NCBI GenBank assembly: GCA_030248295.1
Contig: JASANH010001160.1
Location: 80,972 to 144,971, forward strand
Source of the DNA: Mesodorylaimus sp. YZB2_4
Taxonomy: Eukaryota > Nematoda > Enoplea > Dorylaimida > Dorylaimidae
Direction of reading: 5' to 3'
DNA: 64,000 nucleotides
Numbering within the stretch: the stretch's first letter is position 1; each line of letters opens with the position of its first letter. The notes beneath the pieces are model-generated. The model had not been told where the DNA came from, did not search any database, and saw only the letters and a list, made by a program, of their open reading frames with translations. A program made the translations under genes and the position numbers. Positions 11,184 to 23,168 of this stretch are shown piece after piece.

Positions 11184-12355
11184 ATGGCTGGCACGAAGTC
11201 GCGCGCCTTCGAAGCAATCTCGTCCATCGATTTCACTAAGGGCTTCCGGTTCACGTCGTTCAAATGGCCAGTGGAGACGTTGAGCTATCGCAATCAAAGT
11301 CGAAAATTCTCGATTCCGGGCTGCGGCGGGGCCAAGTGGACATTGGTTGTGACGAAGAAGGAGCACACGACGATCGGTCTGTGCTGCAAGGACTCGCCCG
11401 TACTGATACCCATGGCCTTCCGGATCATCATCCGCGATGGACAGGGCGAAACGATGATGAACCGATCGTGTTTCTTTACGTTCTGCGGAGGGTCGAGCGG
11501 GTGCGGGTTCGCCATCGAAAACTGGGCTGCCATGGAATTTCGAATTCACCAGCTGAGCCTGCCCCTGAATGCTTTCCTGTTGGTCGACATACCCCACGAC
11601 AGGACCTTCCTCGGCAAGTTGGTGCAGTGATTGGTCCCGCATCCCCCTTGTAAGCCACGCATTTGTTTTCAGGGAAGCCCTACTTCTTGGCCAATTCGGA
11701 GGACCCACTGATCTACCAGAGCCGCATGGAAACGCTGCGATCCCAATTCCGAGCCATCGAAACGCCCGGCCATGATCCGCCGCCCTTCTCCGATTTGGAG
11801 GTGCTAGTGGGCAAAAACAGGGATAAGACGAGCCAGGGAACGAAGGAGGCCATCAACTGCCATCGCCACGCGTTGTGCTCGCACTCGGTCGTGTTCAGTC
11901 AAATGTTGGAGAAGAGCGACTTTGCCGAGTCCACCCAACGCGTGATCGACGTCTCCGAAGATGTGGATCGGTCGACCATGCTGGCCTTGTTGCGCTACAT
12001 GTACTGCGGCGAGGTGGGCCGGGAATACGAACAGTTCAAAGTCGATCTGGACGCCGTATGTCGTTTGCTGAACGTGGCCGAGAAGTACCAAATCTCGTGC
12101 GGGCTCAGGGCGTGGTGCGAGTCGAGTATGATCGTCGGCTACGACACGGACGAGCAACGTCGACGCCAGTTGGTCGTCGCGGACTTGTTCGACCTGAAGC
12201 AGTTGAAGGCCATCTGCATTGCCCAGTTGTCCAGCGACCTGGAAGTGGTCGAGGAGAAAGCGTACAAGGAGGCGGGTTTGGACGAGATCGTGGTGAAGGA
12301 GATGGAAAAGAAGAAAGCAGAGAAGAACGAGGTTGAACCCATCGAGCTGGCATAG
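11184..12355 (+). CDS. MATH-BTB domain protein (SPOP-like)
   Basis: Likely substrate adaptor for a Cullin-3 ubiquitin ligase, with MATH binding the substrate and BTB binding the cullin. Exons are 11184-11613 and 11673-12355, 370 residues. The first exon carries a MATH-like beta-sandwich. The second carries the BTB fold: NCHRHALCSHSVVFSQML and the LLRYMYCGEV strand-turn typical of BTB domains, then a BACK-like helical end and a charged Lys/Glu tail. The only frame-consistent join uses a GC donor (G|GCAAGT) with a TTTTCAG acceptor, giving FLGKPYF. The ATG chosen is the first in frame; an upstream exon is possible. MATH similarity is weaker than BTB similarity, as is usual for fast-evolving invertebrate members. 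Confidence 0.85.
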
Positions 12356-12763
12356 ATTTCAAGATAAATCAGATCGGTTTTGTGCATGTGTCCAAGTGGC
12401 GACTGGCATGAGACTACTTGAATCTGGGATTTCCACTCGTCCTGGTCCAATATGATTGCGAAGTACAGCTGGCAGGGAAACAAGAGAAAGCTGTGTGTAC
12501 TGGTCAAATTTACACGCACGCTCAAGCTTATATCGCGTCACAACGATTAGATCTGCTGGGCTGTTGGAGCTTTGCTTGAGACTTGTACGTACGAGAGAAT
12601 TTATCGCGGGGAAAAGAAGAGTCATCTTGCGTGAGTACGAGCTATGCTAGGCTGCCACCGACAACTGCACTTGGGCTTCCTTTAAAGGTGTAATGATGCT
12701 GTGTAAGAGGTCTCGACGGCCAGTTGCATTATAACACGTACTGCACACATGCGATCGCAAAAT

Positions 12764-15713
12764 TTAGAACAGGCATAGAACAGAGCAAACAAGAAAAGTC
12801 AAAAGCCTGGTTGAAGGCACATACACCATCCCATTTTTGCATGTGGGTGTTTGAGCACTCCATAGCTTGTCGTCGGTGCAGTGAATGTTCTTTGCTCCTT
12901 CTAAGGTATACCCCTCGTAACAACCAAAAGTGGCAGAAGCCCCAACGAAATAATTGGTTGCATTCACGTACCCATTTTCGGGTAATTTTAGAGTCTGGCA
13001 CATGGCTACTTCTTGCGTCAAAGTGGTCACCGTGGCATTGAACTGCTGCACAGTCTCCAAGGTGCGATTGGCGAAGCTGATGCTCTGAGTCGTTGAGTAA
13101 TCGTACAAACATTCGAACTGACCATCGCACAGTTGCACCGCTAATTCGGGCAGTGATTGCACATTGGGGGTGGCAAAGTTGGGTTGGAAGGAATAGTTCT
13201 TGTAGGATCCGTGGTCGCGTCCACTGGGGTACTTGAAAAGTGACTCTTCCGCAGTCGTTATCCAATCCAAACCGAACTCGTAATGAATTGTTTCCAGGGA
13301 CGAGTTTAGTGGGACCAAAGTGCCGTTGCGGGTTTTAAGGTCGTCGACATCGTTGTCGTTATAAAAACCCAGTAAACCTTTTGTAGACCCTTTGTTCCAG
13401 GGACTCGCCATGGCCACGAGAAGAAACGAATTTTCAAATCTAGTAAACAGGAAACTAAACCCACTAGCGACTGTGATGGTGGCTTCAGTTTGATCCGGGG
13501 ACACAGTGATAGCTGACTGGTCAGTGTGAACTTTGCGCCCTTTTTGTTCTGCTCCAAACTGGATCAGATTTCCGTCCAAAAGAATCGATATACCAGTCGA
13601 TGGGGCCAGTTGCACTTGAATCACTTCGTTCTCTTCACGCATGGCGAAAGCTGTGAACACTGAAGCGGGCATGACATCCCCATTTTCTCGAACATACACT
13701 TCCATGCGGGCTTGCATATCCAACGAAGTGCCATCACCTTTGATCATCCAAAATTCACCAACCCCATTGAAAGTGTACGTGGCCAAATCGAAGGTGGTAA
13801 TGTGAGGATCGCCGTGTCCGCGGGCTGGTCTAGGCGGCACATACTCGGTTCCGGGATCCGATGGTCGTTTTTCGTAGTATTTACGGCAGTTATCTCGCGT
13901 GTTTTTTGAATAAACGCAACAATAGCACCAAGGAAGAACGTCTTCACTCCAATGTCCCACAACATTTTTCTTGTAGGATGGTGAAAAGCGATCAGCCGTT
14001 CCCCCGCCAGGTGGCCCGAGTAGGAGTCGCCCGTTCTTGTACGTGCACTGCTGCCCAGCGCCGCTCGGACTAGGTGTTCGTTGCCGATAAGAGTAATCAG
14101 CTCCAGGGTGGAAAAATGCCAGGGCTGGACCGGTATCTGGTTCAAATCGCTCGTCCTGAATGGCTTGTTCCAGGAGGGGAGGACACGGTAAGATATCTGA
14201 AGGAACGCCACGATCGCCTTTGTACCAGGCGTAACACTTTTCGTCTAAGTTTCCAATGGAATTTGGTAAAATGAATTCCAAACCGCAGTACACTCTGCTG
14301 GTTGCGCTTTTGATAGCTTTTGTAGCCCCGTCCTTCAAGGTACGCAGGTCGAGCAGGACCAAAGAGGCAACTTCATGTCCCTGGGTAATAATCCTTGTGT
14401 GACCAGTGTTTGGGATGTTCTCAGCAAGTACAGCCTTCTCCACCCAGTGTTCCCCATCGAGGTCGTATTCTAGTAGGACCAATTCCAAGTTTTGATAAAC
14501 GTCAGCATTGTGGTCCCAGTCCCTGGCCAAGGATGGGGGAGCGATGTCCTGGAAAAGTGTTGGATCCCAAACGAGATCCAAGGTCAGTGTTTCTGCGCCC
14601 TTGGTCACATCAGCCTTGATATCCTCTTCTAACTCGTTCAAGTACAAATACCCGGTATAGACCTCGGATGAGTGGTTCAGTTCCAATTCCAGATCAATCT
14701 TTATTCTTCCAAGTGTGTACATGTAAGGGACTTGGCAAATGGCTTCTGGATTTTTGTCGGCTATTTGAATAAAGGCGGGAACTTTCATTTGACCTTTCTG
14801 ATCATGGAAAACGCAAAATGCCGAGAACGACTCGTTGAAACAGGGTCCTTTGATGGAAATGGGAACTCGAGAGAACAAAGTCACAAAAGATGGACTAATC
14901 TGTAATTGCTCATTTTCGTATGTCCGACTGTCGCAAGCAGCTGACTCAAAAGTATTGTCAACCCTGAATATCCATTTTCCAGGCGAGCGCACATTGCTGG
15001 TTTGCGTGATATTGATAATGTCAGGTGTGCACGAAGCAGGCACTTCGAAGAAAGTTTTCCCATCGCCCACATCGAAACCAGCTTTTGCTTCAGTCCCATT
15101 GAGTCCCCTGCAATTGCCTCCGGAAGCTGTGCCCGAAGTCCAGGTTATGTTGGAGTAATAGAATATGGCGAAGGAGTGAATGCTATCGCTGGTCAGTATT
15201 GCTTGAAATGTGTTTCGGAGTGCGGTCGAATCGGACATGCCGCATCCTCTCCTAGCACCATAGAAGGGAACGTTGTACCAGGTCGCGATGAAGAGCGAGT
15301 TCAGTGTCAGACCCCACATGTTTGGGAAGGCAGATTGGATCTCTTGGACGAAGACCGCGATCAATGGTTTCTCTGTAGAACACTGATCCACCCAGTCCCT
15401 GGCTATTATCAACATCAGCCCAAAAGGGGGCTACCATGCTTAGCTGGGCTGGCAAGGAGCCACACACGGGCGTAAACTCGGAGACGCCTCTGACGAACGA
15501 TATGGCCCCGTTGTTATCCACAAATAGCATCTTCTGGGAAACGTTGAACAAAGGGAACGGGTGTCGAAGCTGAATGGGGCCAGCGAAGGAGTCATCAGCG
15601 AGTGGGCCTGTCGAATCGCCGGCATCGATACCAAATGGGTACAGGTCCTCTGCGGGAACCTCGCCCAGAGAAAATGGAAGCAACGAGCACAGAAGGAAGA
15701 GAATCATAGCCAT
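12764..15713 (-). CDS. Mesh/SUSD2-like surface protein: NIDO, AMOP, VWD, Sushi
   Basis: A large secretory-pathway protein, probably in epithelial surface adhesion; insect Mesh acts at smooth septate junctions. A signal peptide (MAMILFLLCSLLPFSLG) is followed by NIDO (about 15600-15060), an AMOP-like Cys block (about 14200-13870), a VWD domain starting GDPHITTFD (about 13820-13300) and one Sushi/CCP module (about 12990-12830). The C terminus ends in a hydrophobic stretch with no cytoplasmic tail, which suggests a GPI anchor, whereas Mesh has a transmembrane helix and tail. A TATA box at 15755-15761 favours the ATG at 15713 over the one at 15731. Oddity: the reading frame shifts by +1 inside NIDO near 15345-15365, after VFYRE. 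Removing a 13-nt GT...AG stretch restores the frame (978 residues), but that is too short for a normal intron. No introns are needed elsewhere. Confidence 0.85.
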
Positions 15714-15754
15714 GTCCACGTCGACTTGCATACACGTCACATTGTGATAAGGGG

Positions 15755-15761
15755 CTTTATA
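15755..15761 (-). promoter_or_regulatory. TATA box of the Mesh-like gene
   Basis: TATAAAG on the minus strand, about 42 nt upstream of the ATG at 15713. A start site about 30 nt downstream would leave a very short 5' leader and would all but exclude the ATG at 15731. Confidence 0.55.
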
Positions 15762-16160
15762 AGGAACTAAAAGGAGTAGGAGCGCCGTAATGACAAATTA
15801 AGTTTTATTGAGTTGTTTTTAGCGTTTTTTTAGCGTTTTTTTAGCCCTTTGTTTTTAGCGTTTTTGTAGGGGTGGAAGAAAGGTCAGGAATGCTGAGACC
15901 GTCACTTACGTTCTGACACACCCTGCGTTAAGTAACTATAAAACCTCGTAAGCGGTCATATGAGTTAATGTTTTTCCACCAAATTACATGATATGGTGAT
16001 GCTTATTCAAAGAATTGATGGAACCGCGCCTACTTTGACTACTGCTGATAAGTTTGATGGTCAGATCAGTCACACATCGCACTCTCCACCTGCGTGGCAT
16101 AGTTATCTTTATGAATAGGCTGTGGCGGACGACTCTCAAACGGGCTACGAGTAGCCCAAG

Positions 16161-16176
16161 CCAATCGTATATAAAG
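16161..16176 (+). promoter_or_regulatory. CCAAT and TATA boxes of the adenylate kinase gene
   Basis: CCAAT at 16161 and TATATAAAG at 16168-16176. A likely 5'-leader intron follows at about 16268-16340 (AAAG|GTAAAG to GTTTCAG), placing the start codon at 16461 in the second exon. The CCAAT box is closer to TATA than usual and may be coincidental. Confidence 0.45.
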
Positions 16177-16454
16177 TTATCACCGTCTAGGAATTCTTCG
16201 TATGAGCCCTAGTTAGTTCTTTGACCGCTTCGCACCCGTTGGCATGAACTGCACTGAGCGAGCAAAGGTAAAGCTCGAGTACTCACCATGTATTCTGGTG
16301 TTTCCACCTAATCTTTGAATTTCGCGCTCTTTTGTTTCAGGTGCGTTTATACTTTATTCCTACAGCTCTAAAATTTGCATACGGTGAGGCATGAGAGACA
16401 AGATTCTTTTTGAGTGCCTTACTGCTTATCACCAAGTGCGTGCCTGACTGATAA

Positions 16455-17782
<1,328 letters not shown>

Positions 17783-18013
17783 GCGAACACTGCATAGTCA
17801 ACACATAAAAGGCTTTCATAATTGTTTGTTGATTTTGCAATTTCGTAGAGAATGATGGTGCTCAAATTGTTTACTTGAGGAAAATCTGGGGTAAAAATAT
17901 TTAAAAACAACTTATATCACATCACCTCAAAATTTGTCCGCTATTTTTAAATGCAGCGAGAAACATATTTTTTCACTAAAAATTTAACTGAATAACTTTG
18001 CATTAACAAATTC

Positions 18014-19141
18014 CTAGATCGATTCCTCATCGTCGTAGTCATCATTGCCGTTCTCATCTGCTGGATCGCTGATGGCTACGCCCAATGCGTAGGTGGCTGG
18101 CCGATATTTCAAGTACAGGCCTGTGGCTGCTGCTGGCAGTTTATGCATTTTCCAATTATGCCCTTGGATTTCTACTAGCTCCATGAGCAGACCCCTCGTC
18201 GGAGGACGCATGTCGGCGTCAATTATCTTCTGGCGAACGTTTATCATGATACTTTGCATTCGAGATGGCTTACGCCTTTCCAAGTATGGGCCTAAAGTGA
18301 TATGTAGATCTATGAGGGCAGGGCAGAGTTGATGCTGCGTAAGGCAGAAATCCATGATCAAAGGGTTCTACTCCCGTCCTGGCTTACTTTGGCACTTACC
18401 TAGTAGGAACATCAAATAATGAAATAAGTTAATTTCGGTTTCTGTAGCCATGGCGTCGATGAGCATATGCAAGTATTCGAACATGGGATCGATGAAGCCA
18501 ACATAGATGTGATCATCCTCGCCCAGTGTTGATAGGTGGGGTAGCGGGGTACCCAGTTCCCTTCTACTCTCCCCGTCCGCCCCTGTGCTGCAGCCATCTT
18601 GGTGAACATCGTTTTGACTGCGCATTGTCGATCGACTGGCGCCCAGACTACATCGACTCGTCGAGGCGAAGCTATCCATTTTTTGGATTATGGCTTTTCG
18701 TTGTTGACTCTTTTGTCTGTGCAGTAATTTTTCTTCGCCACCTTCTAGAATGTGGAAACGACGAAAAAACTCGAAAGCGAAATGAGCGCTGTTACAAAAT
18801 AGAGTCCTCGAAATTTTACGCAATTGAGCTCGATCTCTGTAATCATTGACCACATGACCATAGATTAGACTTTGAAATCTGATATCACGAAATCGTAAAT
18901 CGGATAATTTCTTACAAATTCGAACGGCCACTGGAGGAAAATCTTTTTCGCTCAACCATTTTTTTCTCAACGCTTCGGCCAAATCTTTCAAATGTACGGG
19001 TGAACTGACCGCTTGCAAAGCGAGCGTATAAGCTTGGTCGATCAATGGTTCATCAGCTGCACCCAATTCGGCCAGTCCTCTCAAGAGCAGCTCCAATTTC
19101 TCGAATCGATGTTCGTTGGATTGGGTAAGCTCGTTGGGCAT
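18014..19141 (-). CDS. MIF4G-domain protein (MIF4GD/PAIP1/CTIF-like)
   Basis: A helical MIF4G domain protein, probably acting in mRNA translation or histone mRNA control by binding initiation factors. Exons are 18400-19141 and 18014-18309, 345 residues. The final helices (GLLMELVEIQGHNWK) resemble the conserved LLLEIIEFR region of MIF4GD. The tail is acidic. A single in-frame TAG near 18368 lies inside the intron: the donor CTAG|GTAAGT and the acceptor CTGCCCTCATAG define a 90-nt intron and give the continuous helix HYLMFLLDLHITLGPYLE. A low-complexity Ser/Gly stretch splits the middle of the protein. Which MIF4G subfamily it belongs to is not certain. Confidence 0.75.
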
Positions 19142-20166
19142 AATTGATGGATTGTGGCTAAAAGTCCTCAGAAAAGTTAGACTCGCTAGTTACTTCCGAC
19201 TTCCACTTTTATCTCTGACTAATACCCGTTTGGTGCTTGGAGCATTACCCGTCTGACATATTCCATTTCCTGCGCTAACGTGTAAATGTGCTCTTTCGAC
19301 TGAAAAGTGACATCTTTTAGAAACGAGGCTGCAAGCTAAAAGTTAGTTCGTTTTGAAAAAACTTCTCGCGACGCAAAACCCCAGCCCCAGCTCGCCAACC
19401 TGTGCCGCCTAATAAATGACTCCTGAGTGCTCTAAAACGAGCATTAAGAACAGTCGTGTTTCAAAAGTCAATGACGTCATAAAAGAAAAGAAGTGCAAGA
19501 AAAGTGAAATGTGGCGAATCGAAATTGGGGTTATTTTTGAATATCGCACCTGTCCATTGCTCTAGTAACTGAGGCACGCAGATAATGAGCCATGCGCCTC
19601 GTTGGAAAATCGTCTAGAGCCAGGGACAGAGACTATTTCGTGCAGTGAAGCTGAGTATATGCTATGCTATGCTTTACTGTACCAAAAGACTTATCACTCC
19701 ACTTATGTAGAAGGCACAGCACAACGGTTAAAACATAGTAAGGCATCAAAAAGGAGATTTGTCAAGTTCGATTCGTCAGAGTGTAGTTAGATGCGATGTT
19801 ACAAACAAGCTTGCGATGCCAAGTTTTGGGCACCTTTTAAGAGTCAGTTCACCCAAAAGTGTCGCATCACGCGCTTGTTACCGCATCGCATCGAACTATA
19901 CTTTGGGCTTGAGAGGCACTTTTGCAGTTTACAGCTTAAAAACCAGAATCCAGGGCAAAAAACGATATATTAGCAGAATGTTTCGATCGCATACATATAC
20001 AAAGATAGTTCAGGAGATTTCAAATGCATCTGTCTTCGTTAGAACGAAGTTGTGGCTCCGATGCTGCCACACTTCCAGAATAAAAGTTAAGAGTGCGAGA
20101 ATTGAAGGGCTGAACAGCAAATGAGAATATGCTACAAATTTCTGAGGTAAGTGAGCCATGGAATTT
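19142..20166. other. Intergenic, no gene supported
   Basis: Upstream flank of the MIF4G gene (its promoter would lie here, but no clear TATA box is seen), followed by AT-rich sequence. The frames at 19602-20124 lack any recognisable domain or splice context. Confidence 0.4.
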
Positions 20167-20425
20167 TTATAATTTTTGTCGGTTGGGCTCCGCGCCGCCC
20201 CAGTTCCCCACGGAACTTCCAACCCGTTTAGCCTAAAGCTGGCCAGCAGTTTTGATATGATAAGCGAGACCGTGAGGTGACCAGCTCTCACGGCAGCTTC
20301 CCTCTGTACGTCTCCAATAGGAGCACCTCCTCACGAGGGCATCCTGTGCCAGCACCAGCCTTCCAAAAATGATAGTGGGCGAGAAGGGAGGGACCTTACC
20401 GACTGGTTTTCAGGAACCAGTTTCC
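20167..20425 (-). repeat. SINE family A, minus-strand copy
   Basis: The reverse complement of the family A 3' half: it contains gccgccccagttccccac, gatatgataagcgagaccgt and gagggcatcctgtgccag. It lies head-to-head with the copy starting at 20428. Confidence 0.8.
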
Positions 20426-20427
20426 AG

Positions 20428-20880
20428 CGGCCGCGGTGGTGCAGCGGTTCGGCATTCGTCTCTCCGTATTGCTTGGGAGCGAGTGGCTGGACTCGTCCCG
20501 GTTTCGATCCCCCGCGGTGGAGGTCGGTTTGCGAACCATAAACCCTCGCTGACCTTGCACGCCAGACCGTGGGTGACTCACCCGGCACCGCCGAGGTGCT
20601 CCAAGTGGAGAGACGGAAGCCAAACGAGTAGACAGTCTCGGCTGTCGAACACCGACAGGGTTTACAGCCCACCCGCCATCGTCCGAGGAAGTCGGTGTCC
20701 AGTCCAGGATGCCCTCGCGTGGATGTGCAGACGAGCAGAGTGACGCTGCCGTGAGAGCTGGTCACCTCACAGCCTCGCTTATCATATTATGACTATGACG
20801 GCTATAGGCAAAACGGGTTGAAAGTCCCGTGGGGAACTGGGGCGGCGCGGGACCCAACCCACAAAAAAATTTGAAAAAAA
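20428..20880 (+). repeat. SINE family A, best-preserved full-length copy
   Basis: Runs from GGCCGCGGTGGTGCAGCGGT (A-box-like) through GGTTTCGATCCCCCG (B-box-like), then the family body, to ggggaactggggcggcgcgg and an A-rich end at about 20860-20880. This can serve as the reference for the family in this window. Confidence 0.88.
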
Positions 20881-20883
20881 AGG

Positions 20884-21090
20884 AACTAGTTTCCTGATTC
20901 TCCACTCGTTCGGCGTCCGCCACATCGGCCGACCAGTGTCAAGGCCAGCGACGGACTTACTACTGCCGTCGAGCCAGTTTCCACTCTAGACGGGCTTACT
21001 ACTGCCGTCCTCAGTCGGACCTCGTCCTCCCTCCCGAGGGTTCTGCCCAAGCAATCGCCAACGCCTTAATCAACGCCACCGCGGCTCTTA
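20884..21090 (-). repeat. SINE family A, diverged minus-strand copy
   Basis: Read on the minus strand it starts GAGCCGCGGTGGCGTTGATT, then AAGGCGTTGG and GATTGCTTGGGCAG, matching the head of the 1714-2170 copy. Together with its neighbours it makes an inverted cluster of three. Confidence 0.7.
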
Positions 21091-22790
21091 TTATGGAATG
21101 AAAAAAGTTAATTTGGCTAGATGTAACTCAAGTAGGGTCATGGAGGGAGGGGGAGCAGTAGGAGTTTCTGTATGAGCTTTTTTAAAAGCAATGAGAAATA
21201 CATGTTTTGAAAAAAATTCAAATTAAAGTGTTTAAAAAAATTTGCATGTACTGACCCGTATCAAATTACCCCTTTTCGCCCCATAAGGGCCTTGCCATGC
21301 ATGCTGCGGTGTTCTCTGAAAATTCACCTGCACTTATTCGTCCCGCCTGGTTGCTGAACAATTATTGCACCCTTCCGCTTACATACGGGTGGTTTCCCCT
21401 GTCACTACGCCACTTCCTCAATAGAAGTTGCAAGACGGTTTGAAGAAGCCTCCGCAGAGGACTGGCAGGCAAGTCGACAAGGTTGAGTGCCCAGAGCTAC
21501 ACACAAGACAAGCTGGCCAAAAAGTCCTAGCCAAAGATGAGGCAGACGGCTGCACTGAAAATAAACTTCCATCTTCCATTTTACAGCTATGTAGATTCGC
21601 GCGTCCAAAGTTTAAAAATACTGCCCCTCCCGGTCGTTTAAATATATATTTCAGCTTCCACGTTCAGAAACATATAAAACAATAATTTTCTTGGAACAAG
21701 CATTATTTGCGTGTGCCTATTGCGCGATATTCATCCACTCGCCGTTGTGAAAGGAACTAACGACGGGAGGCTTCTTTGCTCCGCCCCAGTTGAATAGCCC
21801 CCCCCCAAACTAAATCGAAAGGACAAGCCATACTTTAATAAGCCGCAGGCCCACGTGATGTTACAGTGCGTATAGTCTTATAAGTCTGTGATTGTGATTG
21901 GAATGGAGTGATGCTATCGGTACAGTAAACCCTCTCTTGTTACAGAAGTCATAAGATTTTAAAAGGGTCCTGTGAAGCAATCTTATTTCGTTAGCTTCTA
22001 GTCTACCTGTCTGGCCTGTTTAATGCCTGTCTGCTTGCCTGGTGCCGTGCTGTCTCCTGAGTGAGTGGGTGTTCGTTCTGTGTTCAGCCCGAACGGTGGC
22101 CGGCAAAAACTCCATGACTTCCGTTTGTCTAGGAGAAGCCTCAAACGGCTTCCTATAGTCCCAGCCGGGATGCAAAGGAGGGGCTTACAGAATTCAAAAA
22201 TTTTATACTTGCATGCTCCTGCGCAAAATACCCGTACCTACCTACCGGTACATAGGGATTACCTCTGTACTGGCGTAGGCCCTAATAATAGGCAACTTTG
22301 TTACAGGTTGAAAAAGAGGAGGGGTTGAAAAAAGTGGGTGTTAAAAACGTACCTTGCAGTATGTAGGCCCATGCGTTTCGCATAACAGTTACCACCCTCA
22401 AATTATGGTAGTGAGAAGGTTACAGGATTTCAAAAGAGGTTGTAAGTGAGGACTCGATACAAAATCTCATTTGTCCTATTCTCATTTTAAGAAACGTCAC
22501 TCTAAGAAAAAAGCGGTCATTCGCAGCAGTCATGAGGAACTGTTGCACATTTGAGAAACAAACGCGTAGGCACAGAGCAGTGGACCTGCAAAACGTGTCT
22601 CTGTCAAACCTTTGTGAAAAATGTGCTTCACACTTCATCAGTTCACAAGATAGCATGGCCTAGGCCAGGCCTTCGATTTGGTCTAAATGTACTGTATGTG
22701 TACCCTCTGTGGTGTCTCCTCGAATGAGAAGTCCGACTCTCAAATACTGTACGTCCCACTGGGTTTTATACTCGTACAGGTTGCAGCGTA
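21091..22790. other. Intergenic, no gene supported
   Basis: Mixed-composition sequence with a short C run near 21800. The six longest frames are under 90 codons and show no domain, splice site pattern or compositional bias of coding sequence. Confidence 0.4.
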
Positions 22791-23168
22791 TTAGGATGTT
22801 GTCACGCTTAAAAAACGTGATTCCCCTTTTTGGCTAGCGTCAGCATGCTTTTCAAGTGTACCTATTGAAGGACTACACCATGGTGCGGGCTGGTAAACGG
22901 CCAATTCGGTAAGTTTTTCTATCAGATGCGTATCGTAACAAACAAGGGTCCCTGAAATATGTTCCACCCACGAATGAGTCCCTGGTTTCTGGACAGGGTT
23001 GAGTTGTGTGCCACGCGCTCGAGTGCATTTCAGCGATGCTTGGCGATAGTGTGAAGGACTTGACAAAGTTTGCAAAAATAATCCCCTCTCCCAGTCTTCT
23101 TCGGAAAATAAGATCCCATCAAAGCCATTATGGGTCATCAAACGGGAGGCGTCGTCAATACGACGCAT
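22791..23168 (-). CDS. Hypothetical 125-codon open frame
   Basis: Starts at an ATG and stays open for 125 codons with a fairly protein-like composition. It contains HNGFDGILFSEEDWERG, which faintly recalls the GFDGxDxDWE motif of family 18 glycosyl hydrolases but lacks the catalytic DxxDxDxE spacing. There is no signal peptide, promoter or neighbouring exon that I can support. It may be an exon of a decayed gene or a chance frame. Confidence 0.2.
   Translation of the reverse strand: MRRIDDASRLMTHNGFDGILFSEEDWERGLFLQTLSSPSHYRQASLKCTRARGTQLNPVQKPGTHSWVEHISGTLVCYDTHLIEKLTELAVYQPAPWCSPSIGTLEKHADASQKGESRFLSVTTS

Noticed and set aside
15002-15475. 157-codon plus-strand open frame
   Set aside because: Shadow of the Mesh-like gene on the other strand.
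18362-18400. In-frame TAG between two halves of the MIF4G protein, suggesting stop-codon read-through or a pseudogene
   Set aside because: A 90-nt intron with donor CTAG|GTAAGT and acceptor CTGCCCTCATAG removes the stop, keeps the frame and yields a better helix match.
22791-23168. Chitinase-like (GH18) enzyme from the GFDGI motif
   Set aside because: The catalytic DxxDxDxE arrangement is absent and no barrel sequence surrounds it; kept only as a low-confidence open frame.
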